From assembly GCF_001467525.1 (NCBI RefSeq), contig NZ_LNXS01000019.1, positions 62,001 to 126,000 on the forward strand: a stretch of 64,000 bases of DNA. The letters are read 5' to 3'. The stretch's first letter is position 1. Each line of letters begins with the position of its first letter. The stretch is from Legionella anisa (GTDB lineage: Bacteria; Pseudomonadota; Gammaproteobacteria; Legionellales; Legionellaceae). The position numbers and the translations under genes were made by a program. The notes under the pieces are model-generated. The model was not told the DNA's origin. It made no database searches and saw nothing but the letters and a program-made list of their open reading frames with translations. This document shows, piece after piece, positions 46,397-55,286 of the stretch.

Positions 46397-46544
46397 GGGT
46401 CTGTTTGCAATTCCCCTGGACTTGATCCGGGGTAAAATGCTGAGATTTTAGAGCACCGAAACGGAGCATGCACGAAGTATGTGAGTATCGGAGCGCATAA
46501 AATCGCAGCATTTTGGCTAAAAAAGTAGAATTGTAAACAGCCCC
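46397..46544. repeat. Family B repeat, second subtype, after comM
   Basis: A 148-base copy with ends GGGTCTGTTTGCAATTC and GAATTGTAAACAGCCCC, flanked by TA on both sides. It is a close sister of the copy before comM. The right TA plus the terminal base forms the TAG stop of the next gene on the minus strand. Confidence 0.9.
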
Positions 46545-47863
46545 TAAGGTAACCCTAAATTCAAATGTAAATTTAATAAGCGTATAAGGTAATATATTAT
46601 CGGGACAAACACGCCGAGTGTTAAAATAATGATGATTACAGATATTGAATAATGTTTCGTTCCATCACCCAGAATTTCATTATTGCCATAGATTTTTTTT
46701 CTTTTGCTCAAAAGATAAATTAAAAGAATTAAACCATAAAAAAAACTGGAGAAGAAACTGATTCGCACCAATAAATCAGGCATATCTTGGCTGTTCAAAT
46801 AATCAATGGGGAAGTTGATGAGAAAAAGACATAAAAGCCAAATAAACATTGTTTTCGCAGATTTTTTTTGCTCCTCCAAAGCGACGAACCAAGTAAGCAT
46901 CATGGGAAAAATTAGCAAAGAAAAATAATACATCCAGCCAAAAGGACTCATAAATAACATCATAGCCAATGTGATGCAAAAGGGCTGGTGATTGACGGGT
47001 TTGCTTTCAGTTGGCCCCATTTTTCTCCAATACCAAAGAAGCAAAATAACAAAGAGCACACCATAAAATAAATTAATTGGTATTAAATAAGACATATTAG
47101 GGAGTTTCTCTCCACCAAAAAAAAGACGAAAAATGAAACCATAAATTGAGGCATTCCAATCATCGCCATACCAAAATACATTATTCATCATGTTGAAATA
47201 GTGTTTATAAATCATTGGACCATGGGACAGGACAGGAAGAAATACAGCGATTAAGAGGGTAACGATCATCGTCACAAGAACTCTCTTCCGCCCTTGTTTT
47301 AAGGCATAGAAAAATAACAATGCGGGGAATAATTTAATCGCAATAATAATGCCCCATAATATACCTGCAAAATAGTCGCGTTGATTCAAATAAAAATAAT
47401 AACCCAACATGATGAAAAACAATAAAATGCAGCCAAATTGTTGCGTTGCAAAATTCATTAATGTCGGAAAAAATGCGAAATAAAGAAGATATAAACTTAT
47501 ATAGTTTTTCTGCAAAAATTGATTAGAAAAAGCGTAACGAAATGTAATGGTTATACCAATTATTCCCAAAACAAGAGAAAAACAAAACCAAACAATTAAT
47601 GCATTGGAAAAACTTAATCGTGCCAAAAAAACAAAGCTCCACAAAACAAAGGGTGGATTTAAATTGGCAGGTAGTATTTTTATGGATGGCGAGTATGTTG
47701 TAAAAAAATTTCTATAAGGATTTTCGCCTTGCAGAAATGCCTGAGTCGAATAATAGAATGAAGAAAGATCAATCCGTTGATAATGTTTAAAAATGAAAAA
47801 AGAAAGCACGCAATAGAAACTCAGAAGCACGAGAATGCATATTTGCTGATAGCGATGACTCAT
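46544..47863 (-). CDS. Membrane glycosyltransferase-like protein (GT87/DUF2029 type)
   Basis: A 439-residue protein with about ten hydrophobic helices, resembling polyprenol-phosphate-mannose-dependent glycosyltransferases. Visible are the first loop with a YYSTQAFLQGENPYRNFFT stretch, an NPPFVLWSF segment and an AIKLFPALLFFYALKQGRKR block, all family-like. The substrate cannot be told. AAGGA lies 7 bases before the ATG. The TAG stop overlaps the terminal base of a family B repeat, so the C-terminus may have been altered. There is no sugar-polymer operon around it. Confidence 0.75.
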   Translation of the reverse strand: MSHRYQQICILVLLSFYCVLSFFIFKHYQRIDLSSFYYSTQAFLQGENPYRNFFTTYSPSIKILPANLNPPFVLWSFVFLARLSFSNALIVWFCFSLVLGIIGITITFRYAFSNQFLQKNYISLYLLYFAFFPTLMNFATQQFGCILLFFIMLGYYFYLNQRDYFAGILWGIIIAIKLFPALLFFYALKQGRKRVLVTMIVTLLIAVFLPVLSHGPMIYKHYFNMMNNVFWYGDDWNASIYGFIFRLFFGGEKLPNMSYLIPINLFYGVLFVILLLWYWRKMGPTESKPVNHQPFCITLAMMLFMSPFGWMYYFSLLIFPMMLTWFVALEEQKKSAKTMFIWLLCLFLINFPIDYLNSQDMPDLLVRISFFSSFFYGLILLIYLLSKRKKIYGNNEILGDGTKHYSISVIIIILTLGVFVPIIYYLIRLLNLHLNLGLP

Positions 47864-47912
47864 GAAAGTATCCTTAAGTCTTTTCCTGTTTCCTTTGTGG
47901 GTATTAGAACAG

Positions 47913-48053
47913 GGGCGGTTTACCTTTTACTAGTCTTGAGTCAAAATGGCCTGATTTTCGAGTACCGAAGCGCAGCATACACAAAGTATGTGAGCATAGC
48001 AGCGCAGAAAATCAGGACAGTTTGGCCAAGATAGTAGAAATGTAAACCGACCC
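47913..48053. repeat. Family B repeat between the GT87-like gene and pyrB
   Basis: A 141-base copy with ends GGGGCGGTTTACC and GAAATGTAAACCGACCC. The right flank is TA. Centre and inner arms match the 28.8 kb copy closely. Confidence 0.85.
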
Positions 48054-48055
48054 TA

Positions 48056-48952
48056 CTATCTTTGGTTACATAAAGCATCAAAAATTGCCATACGCACAAA
48101 AACACCGTTAGTAACTTGCTGCAATATAAAAGAGTTTGCGCCATCTGCCACATCGCTGTCTATTTCAACACCACGATTTATAGGCCCTGGATGCATCACC
48201 ATCGCATCGGAGTTAGCATAAGCCAAGTTTTCTTTTGTTAAAGCAAAATCACGGCGATAAGAATCTAAATCCAAATGATCCGATTCCAATAAGCGCTCGT
48301 GTTGTACCCGCAAACAAATCACTACATCTGCATCAGTTAATCCATCACGTAAATCATGAGTTACCCGTCCATAATGCACTGTTTTCGGCTGCCAAAGTTC
48401 TGGCGCTACTAAAACAAGCTCACCTACCCCCAATTGTGCGCAAATGCATTGAAATGAATTGGCTACTCGCGAATGCCTGATGTTTCCTAGAATTGCTATT
48501 TTTAATTGATCCAACTGCGGTTTTTGTTCAAGAATTGTCATCATATCCAGCAAAGCTTGGCTAGGATGTGCATGGGTACCATCACCTGCATTAATGATAT
48601 GAGCACTCGCCCCAATTTGATTCGCTAAACTTTGCTGTAAGCCCTCTTGCTTATGACGAATCACAAAATGTTGAATTCCCATGGCAGCAAGGTTACGGAT
48701 TGTATCTTCAATAACTTCTCCTTTAGTTTCTGAAGAGCTTTGCAGATTCAAATTAATTACCGGCATAGACAAACGATTTGCAGCCAACTCAAAACTCACT
48801 CGAGTGCGAGTACTGTTTTCATAAAACAAAGTCGCAACAGGATGTTGTGCATAGGAAGGATAGTGATTATGGTGTTTGAAATAGACTGCACGCTGCAGTA
48901 AGGACTCAATCTGTTGTCGTGATAATTGACTAATCTCTAAAAAATGATTCAT
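48056..48952 (-). CDS. pyrB: Aspartate carbamoyltransferase catalytic subunit
   Basis: Second step of pyrimidine synthesis. It is 298 residues. The carbamoyl-phosphate motif FYENSTRTRVSFELAA, the second site HPSQALLDM and VMHPGPINRG are intact. The catalytic Lys/Ser loop SSSETKGE is present. No pyrI regulatory subunit is adjacent, and there is no inactive dihydroorotase partner. ruvX is upstream on the same strand, but a repeat separates them. Confidence 0.96.
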   Translation of the reverse strand: MNHFLEISQLSRQQIESLLQRAVYFKHHNHYPSYAQHPVATLFYENSTRTRVSFELAANRLSMPVINLNLQSSSETKGEVIEDTIRNLAAMGIQHFVIRHKQEGLQQSLANQIGASAHIINAGDGTHAHPSQALLDMMTILEQKPQLDQLKIAILGNIRHSRVANSFQCICAQLGVGELVLVAPELWQPKTVHYGRVTHDLRDGLTDADVVICLRVQHERLLESDHLDLDSYRRDFALTKENLAYANSDAMVMHPGPINRGVEIDSDVADGANSFILQQVTNGVFVRMAIFDALCNQR

Positions 48953-48988
48953 AAAACCCTTATTTTTAACTTAACCGCCAGGAATTTT

Positions 48989-49129
48989 GGGTCTGGTTCC
49001 ATTCGCTAGCTTGAGCCAAAATGACTTGATTTTCGAGTACCGAAGCGCATTATACATGAAGTATGTGAGGCATCGAAGTACAGAAAGTCAGGCCATTTGG
49101 ACCAAGATAGTAGAAATAGAAACATATCC
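48989..49129. repeat. Family B repeat between pyrB and ruvX
   Basis: A 141-base copy with diverged ends GGGTCTGGTTCCATTC and GAAATAGAAACATATCC, right flank TA. That TA plus the terminal base gives the TAG stop of ruvX. Confidence 0.85.
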
Positions 49130-49548
49130 TACTCAGGATGTTGCAGCCATTGCTCCAGTATAACACACGCCGCTATACTATCTACCTCAGACTGTTTGAT
49201 TTTACGATATCCACCTTGTGCAAACAATTGCTCTCTAGCTTCTACAGTTGAGAGTCGTTCGTCAACTAAATGTACTGGCAGAGAAAATCGTTTACGTAAT
49301 TCTTTAGCAAATCGTCGTGCGGCAGAAGTTGTATACAATTCACTGCCATCGATACAGGTGGGAATACCAACTATTAATGCTTGAGGCGACCATTCAGCAA
49401 TAACTTTAGCCACTGCATCCCAATCAGGAATACCCAAACGTGCACTAAGAGTTGCAAGAGGAGAAGCACTGCATGTGAGTTGCTGACCTACTGCAACACC
49501 AATGCGTTTATAACCAAAATCAAAACCTATATAAACAGGACTAGGCAT
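49129..49548 (-). CDS. ruvX: Holliday junction resolvase-like protein RuvX/YqgF
   Basis: RNase H-fold protein reported to process pre-16S rRNA ends and to resolve junctions. It is 139 residues from the ATG at 49548 (MPSPVYIGFDFGYKRIG); a TTG at 49554 is also possible. Catalytic acidic residues are visible in GFDFG, VDERLST and VDSIAAC. It overlaps the algH stop by 8 bases, the usual algH-ruvX pair. Its stop codon straddles the end of a family B repeat. Confidence 0.93.
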   Translation of the reverse strand: MPSPVYIGFDFGYKRIGVAVGQQLTCSASPLATLSARLGIPDWDAVAKVIAEWSPQALIVGIPTCIDGSELYTTSAARRFAKELRKRFSLPVHLVDERLSTVEAREQLFAQGGYRKIKQSEVDSIAACVILEQWLQHPE

Positions 49549-50104
49549 GGCCAATATTTGAACTAAGTTGACTCATTTTGATCCCCAAAGTGGATCCCGC
49601 ATATTCCCAACGATCTTCGAAGGGCACCTCATACAGAATCTCTGAGCGATATGGGCAAATTAACCAAGTATTTTCGAGAAGTTCTTTTTCTAATTGATTC
49701 TCTACCCATCCAGCATAACCTAAAGTAATTAAAACATCTTTAGGTCCTTTATCTTCTGCAATGGCGCGAATAATATCATTTGAGGTGGTAACCGTCACCT
49801 CATCTTGCAAAAACAAGCTGGAACGCCAACCGCCAAATTGTTTATGAATAACAAATCCCCTCTCAGGTTGTACAGGGCCACCAAACATTAAAGGCATGTG
49901 GCTTTGCTCCATACGAACTGGCTCAATATGGAGTTGCTCAAAAACAATTGCTAAAGGAAATTGCATTGGACGATTTATAATTAAGCCTACTGAACCTTGC
50001 TCATGGTGTTCGCAAATATAAATAACGGTTCGTTCAAAATTAGGATCATTGAGGGAAGGCATTGCAATCAGTAAGTGGTTAGCCAATGAGCTTATAATTG
50101 CCAT
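49541..50104 (-). CDS. AlgH/YqgE family protein (UPF0301)
   Basis: A 187-residue soluble protein of the AlgH family, whose function is unclear. It begins MAIISSLANHLLIAMPSL. Family motifs YICEHHEQGSVGLIINRP and LMFGGPVQPERGFVIH are seen. AGGAGGG precedes the ATG. It is coupled to ruvX as in most gammaproteobacteria. Confidence 0.93.
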   Translation of the reverse strand: MAIISSLANHLLIAMPSLNDPNFERTVIYICEHHEQGSVGLIINRPMQFPLAIVFEQLHIEPVRMEQSHMPLMFGGPVQPERGFVIHKQFGGWRSSLFLQDEVTVTTSNDIIRAIAEDKGPKDVLITLGYAGWVENQLEKELLENTWLICPYRSEILYEVPFEDRWEYAGSTLGIKMSQLSSNIGHA

Positions 50105-50191
50105 GAGCCCTCCTGAAAGGTCAGTTTATTTAATTAGTATCTCTATATTAATTATATACCATAAACAAATTGTTTAATTTTTATTCTACTA

Positions 50192-50935
50192 TTAAAGATC
50201 ACGTTCAACTGAAACCTTTACATAAAGTGTTGCTTGCTGAGAGAATGGTCTTCCTGCTGTATAAGATACAGACGTAGAATCAGTATCCTGTGTTCCCTCA
50301 GCAGTTCCTAGAGAAACCCACTTATTCAATGGAACCATTACAGTGGTATCTATATTTTGGTTATCAAATTGTTGCCCTCCCGCAGGATCTTGCTGTTCGC
50401 GTACTCGACGCAGCTTTAATTCGACCTTTGAACCACGCATGATCGGTTGTACCAGTAAACCATTTTTGATCTGATGCTGTTGGTAAGCGATTCCTGTTGT
50501 AAAAAATCCTGCACCTACTGAAGTGATAATGGGTACTTCTTCATCGGTAGATACGAAAGCAGATTCGCCACTCATTACATTAACGGATTGTGAGCGCTTT
50601 ACTTCAGCTGGAGATTTTGAGCTGTAGCTTACGGAATTTTCATTTTGTGCACTAAGCCAATCCGGATCACCTTGATAAATAGAAATTTTAAATGTTACAG
50701 GGGGTACATCAAGTTGGTGTATTACGGTTCTGATTTGGGTAAGTGTTTCCGGTGAAACCTGAACCACTAAAGTTTCCCCAGAACCGCTTATTTTTTCTCC
50801 AGTTTGCAATAAGGGTTGTACTAATTGGATAACTTTTTGGACTGGAACATAGTGTAATTCAATGACTTTTGTGATTGTTTGGGAAAATACATTACTTGCT
50901 AACAACAATAATCCTATTAGGCAAAATCGTTGCAT
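50192..50935 (-). CDS. Secretin/PilQ-fragment-like periplasmic protein
   Basis: A 247-residue protein with a signal peptide (residues 1-18, ASNVFS/Q). A short N-domain follows, with the NolW-type pattern IELHYVPVQKVIQLVQPLL then VVQVSPETLTQIRTVIHQLD, as in type II and IV pilus secretins. The rest is a beta-rich part (ELKLRRVRE, SVSYTAGRPFSQQATLYVKV) without the full secretin barrel. It may be a secretin-derived accessory protein. ATG at 50935 has AAGGAG 6 bases upstream. No pilus or secretion genes are next to it. Confidence 0.7.
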   Translation of the reverse strand: MQRFCLIGLLLLASNVFSQTITKVIELHYVPVQKVIQLVQPLLQTGEKISGSGETLVVQVSPETLTQIRTVIHQLDVPPVTFKISIYQGDPDWLSAQNENSVSYSSKSPAEVKRSQSVNVMSGESAFVSTDEEVPIITSVGAGFFTTGIAYQQHQIKNGLLVQPIMRGSKVELKLRRVREQQDPAGGQQFDNQNIDTTVMVPLNKWVSLGTAEGTQDTDSTSVSYTAGRPFSQQATLYVKVSVERDL

Positions 50936-51170
50936 CCTGAGCTCCTTGTTCCTGTTCCCTAGACAATGAGAAAAATTTATAGTGGTAAACCCTAGTATTT
51001 TCAATTGTAGACCAATATGAAGGATTCATGGGGAAAATTGAAAATATTTTTATTTTTAACCCCGAAAGATTAAAGAATAAAATGAAAAAATCTTCGAACT
51101 CTGATTCAATAGTTTTGTTCCTGAAAAAGTTTGGGTATACTTCTCAAAAATTTGCTTAAGAGATGCAAAC

Positions 51171-51842
51171 ATGGGTAGCATATTTAACATATTTGGTCCT
51201 TCGCCGATAAGGCCCATAGAACAACACATGCGTAAAGTACATCAATGTGCCAAACAGCTCTACCCATTTTTTGAAGTGGTCCTAAAAAAAGATTGGACTA
51301 ATGCCAATAAGATAGCTGAAAAAATAATTTCTCTAAAAAAAGAAGCCGATTTAATCAAGCGAGATCTACGTCTTCATTTGCCTACCGGCCTCTTTCTTCC
51401 TGTTTCTCGCACTGACTTGCTGGAAGTGCTTAGCGCCCAGAATCTCATTGCAAAAAAAACTAAAGGCATCGTAAAACTCATTACAAGCAGACAAATGATC
51501 ATTCCAGAGTCACTTGTCCCTGTTTTTATGCCTTTTTTAAGTCGTTGCCTTGATGCCTCAAAGCAAGCATGTAAAGCAATCAATGAATTGGATGAGTTGC
51601 TTGAAGCAGGCTTCAGGGGATCTGAAGTTAAAATCGTTGAAGAAATGATTGTAACCCTTTCTGAGATTGAACATGACAGCGATGAGCGCCTGGCAGATAT
51701 CAGACATCGTATTTTTGAAATCGAAAAAGATTTACCTGCAATTGATGCAATTTTCCTCTACGAATTGGTCCAATTAATTGATGATTTAGCCGATAGTGCT
51801 CAGCGCGTAGGCAATCTTCTTCAAATACTAATAGCTCGGTAG
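51171..51842 (+). CDS. DUF47 family PhoU-like protein
   Basis: A 223-residue all-helical protein of the TIGR00153/DUF47 family, usually encoded just before a Pit phosphate transporter and thought to regulate it. Visible are the first helix PIEQHMRKVHQCAKQLYPF and the final acid-rich AIDAIFLYELVQLIDDLAD. AAGAGATG lies before the ATG. It is 9 bases from pit, in one transcript. Confidence 0.9.
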   Translation: MGSIFNIFGPSPIRPIEQHMRKVHQCAKQLYPFFEVVLKKDWTNANKIAEKIISLKKEADLIKRDLRLHLPTGLFLPVSRTDLLEVLSAQNLIAKKTKGIVKLITSRQMIIPESLVPVFMPFLSRCLDASKQACKAINELDELLEAGFRGSEVKIVEEMIVTLSEIEHDSDERLADIRHRIFEIEKDLPAIDAIFLYELVQLIDDLADSAQRVGNLLQILIAR

Positions 51843-51851
51843 TCACGTTTT

Positions 51852-53105
51852 ATGGATTATTCAATTACATATCTTCTTGCGGCAGTCATTTTGTGTTTTC
51901 TGATGACTTGGGGGGTTGGCGCTAATGATTTAGCCAATGTCATGAGCACGACTATGGGCTCAAAAGCAGTTACTGCGAGACAAGCAATGCTGATCGCCAT
52001 AATTTTTGAATTTGCTGGCGCATTTTTAGGCGGAACTGGTGTTACAGAAACAATGCGCGATGGGATTATTAATTCCAGTGAGCTCTCTGGACAACCACTT
52101 ATTCTTATTGAAGGAATGTTGGGTGTTTTATTAGCTTGTACTATCTGGATGAATCTTGCAAGTTACCTTGGTGTTCCTGTTTCTATTACTAATGCTTTAG
52201 TAGGTTCAATGGTAGGTTTTGGCACCATAGTACTCGGCCCACAAGCAATTCATTGGAATCAAGTAAGTCGCATTGCTGTTAGCTGGGTTACCTCACCCAT
52301 GATTTCAGGGATCACTGCTTACATCTTATTTATCAGTATTCAACAAACCATTTTTGTCAAAAGTAATCCACTAACCAAAGCGAAATTGTATATCCCGATT
52401 TACCTTTTTCTCATTGGCTCTATTTTGTCATTTATCACTGTATTTAAGGGACTCCATCATTTTCACATTCATCTCAATTTCAAACAGAATCTGGCAGTTA
52501 CTCTGGCAACCAGTATTATTATCACAATTATAGGAATGGTAATTATCAAGCGAATCCCAGAACCCCATAGAATAAGACGCAGAGAACGATTTATCCAGGT
52601 TGAAAAATATTTTGCTGTACTCATGGCGATGACCGCATGCGCCATGGCTTTTGCACATGGTTCGAATGACGTAGCCTTAGCCGTGGGACCGCTCTCAATT
52701 ATTTACAGCTTGATTATGAGCTCCCATCAAGTGTTTGATGCCAATAATTATCCAGCCTGGATCATCTTATTAGGCTGTGTTGGCGTAGTAACCGGCTTGC
52801 TGATGTACGGTAGAAAAGTAATTGAAACGGTAGGGAGCGCCATCACTGCACTTACCCCTAGCCGCGCCTTCGCTGCAACTCTTTCTGCCGCAACAACTGT
52901 TGTTGTAGCAACAAGTATAGGTATTCCAGTTTCAGCAACACAAACATTAGTTGGCGCAGTTCTTGGGGTAGGTTTAGCACGAGGTATTGGCGCATTAAAT
53001 CTGATTGTAATTCGCAACATCTTTATGTCTTGGATACTGACATTACCTGCTGCTTCTCTCCTTACGATTTTAGCTTACAAATTACTGCATTATTTTATAG
53101 GGTAG
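51852..53105 (+). CDS. pit: Low-affinity inorganic phosphate transporter
   Basis: Inner-membrane PiT family carrier of metal-phosphate. It is 417 residues with about ten hydrophobic helices. The duplicated family signature is seen twice: GANDLANVMSTTMGSKA near residues 23-39 and AHGSNDVALAVGPLS near 268. It follows the DUF47 gene, and a family A repeat follows it. Confidence 0.93.
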   Translation: MDYSITYLLAAVILCFLMTWGVGANDLANVMSTTMGSKAVTARQAMLIAIIFEFAGAFLGGTGVTETMRDGIINSSELSGQPLILIEGMLGVLLACTIWMNLASYLGVPVSITNALVGSMVGFGTIVLGPQAIHWNQVSRIAVSWVTSPMISGITAYILFISIQQTIFVKSNPLTKAKLYIPIYLFLIGSILSFITVFKGLHHFHIHLNFKQNLAVTLATSIIITIIGMVIIKRIPEPHRIRRRERFIQVEKYFAVLMAMTACAMAFAHGSNDVALAVGPLSIIYSLIMSSHQVFDANNYPAWIILLGCVGVVTGLLMYGRKVIETVGSAITALTPSRAFAATLSAATTVVVATSIGIPVSATQTLVGAVLGVGLARGIGALNLIVIRNIFMSWILTLPAASLLTILAYKLLHYFIG

Positions 53106-53131
53106 ATCTTTGCCCATGCGGGTCTAGCATT

Positions 53132-53187
53132 GTAGCCTGGGTGCAGCGCAGCGAAACCCGGGTTCCGCTGCGCTGCACCCAGGCTAC
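53132..53187. repeat. Family A palindromic repeat, copy after pit
   Basis: A 56-base near-perfect palindrome, GTAGCCTGGGTGCAGCGCAG and its complement. It separates the convergent ends of pit and the small gene that follows. Confidence 0.92.
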
Positions 53188-53195
53188 ACCAATAT

Positions 53196-53381
53196 TTAAA
53201 ACTCTTCCCAGATTTCACCTTTTTTGTTTTCATAATCTTTATTATCGCGCATTAAAAAAATACGCTTGTGCTTGTTAATTTCTTTTATTTGAGATGCGGA
53301 TTTATTATGAGTTGCATCAAATTCAAATAAAAATTTATCATAGGGACTTACATACGCTTTATCTATATCGTCTGAATTCAT
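53196..53381 (-). CDS. Small conserved hypothetical protein, CBU_0585-like
   Basis: A 61-residue charged protein with no membrane helix. The pattern DIDKAYVSPYDKFLFEFD, then KEINKHKRIF and a terminal GEIWEEF, recalls the small CBU_0585-type proteins of Coxiella and Legionella. Its function is unknown. Only a weak GGA is upstream. It is supported mainly by this resemblance and its isolated position. Confidence 0.6.
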   Translation of the reverse strand: MNSDDIDKAYVSPYDKFLFEFDATHNKSASQIKEINKHKRIFLMRDNKDYENKKGEIWEEF

Positions 53382-53472
53382 AACTAATCCAAAAATAACT
53401 ATAATTTAAATCAGGTATTTTATAGCTTTTTTAGCTAAGTTACCATTATCCTAGAAAAAGTAGTTTAAACGT

Positions 53473-53601
53473 GCTATAGCGTTATCCTCTAAGTTATAGA
53501 CAAGGCCAAGTAAAGTGAGGTGAAGGAGTGTACACAAAAGTACATGACTGAGCCGAACGAGCTTGCAACGATGTATAGAGCTTAGAGGGTGGCGCTATAA
53601 C
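53473..53601. repeat. Family C long imperfect palindrome upstream of add
   Basis: Outer arms GCTATAGCGTTATCCTCTAAG and CTTAGAGGGTGGCGCTATAAC pair with few mismatches. The centre TGTACACAAAAGTACA forms a hairpin. It ends 18 bases before the add start. Only this copy is seen in the window. Confidence 0.75.
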
Positions 53602-53619
53602 TGAAATTAGGGGCTGAAG

Positions 53620-54594
53620 ATGAGTTTAAAAAAAGCAGAGTTACATGTCCATTTGGAAGGAACCATCACTCCCAAATTAGCAGCACAACTGGCTGCACGT
53701 AATAACTTAGTTCTGCCTGAAGGCCTTGTCGCTTCAGATGGGAAAAGCTATTTATCCAAAGACTTTCTCGATTTTTTAAAAGTTTATGATACGCTTGCGG
53801 CGGTGATTCGGCATCCTCAGGATTATTATGATATTACCTTAGATTATTTACGAGCCCGCGCACAGGAAGACGCTATTTATGTCGAGATGATGTATTCACC
53901 TGATCATGCCGAACTCTCCAGCAAAATTCCTTCTGCAGAACATTTAGCTGCAATTCAACAAGCAATTGACGATGCTGAGGAACAATTTAATATAGTAGGA
54001 CGTATTATAATTACTGCGGTTCGTCATTTTGGCGTCCAAGCAGTAGAGCACGTTGCGCAACAAACTCATAAAGATAGGTTTCCATGTGTCACGGGCTTTG
54101 GTCTAGGCGGGGATGAAGCAAAATTTCCTCCGAAACTTTTCAGTAAAGCATATCGCATTGCAGCCGATGCGGGATTGCAATGTACGGTACATGCAGGTGA
54201 ATTTGCTCCTGCAAGCGGAATGGTTGAAGCAATGGAGAGTCTTCCAATCCAACGTATAGGCCACGGAGTTAATTCAATTTATTCACCTGAAACAATGGCC
54301 ATGGTAAAAGAGAGAGGGATTACTTTAGAAGTTTGTCCTTCAAGCAATATCTTTTTGGGTTTGTTCAAAGATATGAACGAACATCCCTTACCTAAATTTT
54401 ATGACGCAGGCATCAAAATCAGCATCAGTTCAGATGATCCGCCATTTATGAGCACCACGCTGGGCCAAGAATATCAACGTGTACAAAAATCGTATCACTA
54501 CAGTGATGAGACAATGAACAAAATCACTCATATGGCTATAGAATCGGCTTTTGTTGATGAAAAAACCAAGGCAGAGCTGCTCGCAAGAATTTAA
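53620..54594 (+). CDS. add: Adenosine deaminase (cytosolic)
   Basis: Zinc hydrolase turning adenosine to inosine (adenine deaminase relatives cannot be fully excluded). It is 324 residues and starts MSLKKAELHVHLEGTI with HxH zinc ligands. HAGEFAP, QRIGHGVNSI and SSDDPPF complete the active site. No signal peptide, unlike the exported relative at 8.5 kb. AGGGG lies 6-7 bases before the ATG. Confidence 0.92.
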   Translation: MSLKKAELHVHLEGTITPKLAAQLAARNNLVLPEGLVASDGKSYLSKDFLDFLKVYDTLAAVIRHPQDYYDITLDYLRARAQEDAIYVEMMYSPDHAELSSKIPSAEHLAAIQQAIDDAEEQFNIVGRIIITAVRHFGVQAVEHVAQQTHKDRFPCVTGFGLGGDEAKFPPKLFSKAYRIAADAGLQCTVHAGEFAPASGMVEAMESLPIQRIGHGVNSIYSPETMAMVKERGITLEVCPSSNIFLGLFKDMNEHPLPKFYDAGIKISISSDDPPFMSTTLGQEYQRVQKSYHYSDETMNKITHMAIESAFVDEKTKAELLARI

Positions 54595-54623
54595 TTTAAT
54601 CTCTCATTAAAGAGCTAAAATTT

Positions 54624-54660
54624 AAAGCCTAGGTAGAGACGAAGTCTTAACCTAGGTTGA
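54624..54660. repeat. Decayed family A repeat after add
   Basis: AAAGCCTAGGTAGAGACGAAG and CTTAACCTAGGTT keep the general shape of family A with many changes. It lies between convergent add and the PH-domain gene. Confidence 0.5.
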
Positions 54661-54703
54661 GCTATTAAATCTTTAATTTCTCTTCATTCACACGAATATA
54701 AGC

Positions 54704-55162
54704 TTAATCTTTTTGTTGATTCAACTCACCCAAAAGCTGCTCAATGTAGCGCCTGCACGTCAGCGGGTGATGCAAAAAATTAATAATGCGGCGTGTGCCA
54801 CCAGTTCCAGTAATGGATATCATCCCATAGCTCAACATACTGCCTAAGATCGATTGACGAATATCGATTGCTTCAATCTTGCTTAATGGAATATCAATCG
54901 TTTGTCTTACAACAACCCCGGTGCGGATAATAACATGATTTTTCTTGATCGTGACTGAAGAAAAATAATAGGTCATCCACGTCATTCCTACCCATAGCAA
55001 AGCTAACGCAGCCAAACCGTATCCAATTTTTTGTAAAATCTCCAGTTCTACATAAAATACGATTGCCAAAGCACCGCATAAGGCAAGAACTGGCCAAAGA
55101 AATATTATCCAATGCATTCGTGTAAAAAAAATAACATTACTGTCGTATGGCTTCTCAAACAT
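54704..55162 (-). CDS. Membrane protein with bacterial PH domain (bPH2/YdbT-like)
   Basis: A 152-residue protein. Two hydrophobic helices lie near residues 14-55, then a bPH2 domain (YYFSSVTIKKNHVIIRTGVV and IDIPLSKIEAIDIRQS) follows. Function unknown; relatives occur in membrane stress and lipid settings. AGGTG lies before the ATG. It is divergent from dciA. Confidence 0.82.
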   Translation of the reverse strand: MFEKPYDSNVIFFTRMHWIIFLWPVLALCGALAIVFYVELEILQKIGYGLAALALLWVGMTWMTYYFSSVTIKKNHVIIRTGVVVRQTIDIPLSKIEAIDIRQSILGSMLSYGMISITGTGGTRRIINFLHHPLTCRRYIEQLLGELNQQKD

Positions 55163-55286
55163 GGATTCACCTATAATCCTGAATTATTTACTAAAAAATT
55201 ATAATATTGCATTTAGCTTGAATTTGCTATTCTATACTTCGTATGAAGTATATACTAACTCTCTTAATTTTTTTTAGAATCGAAAA

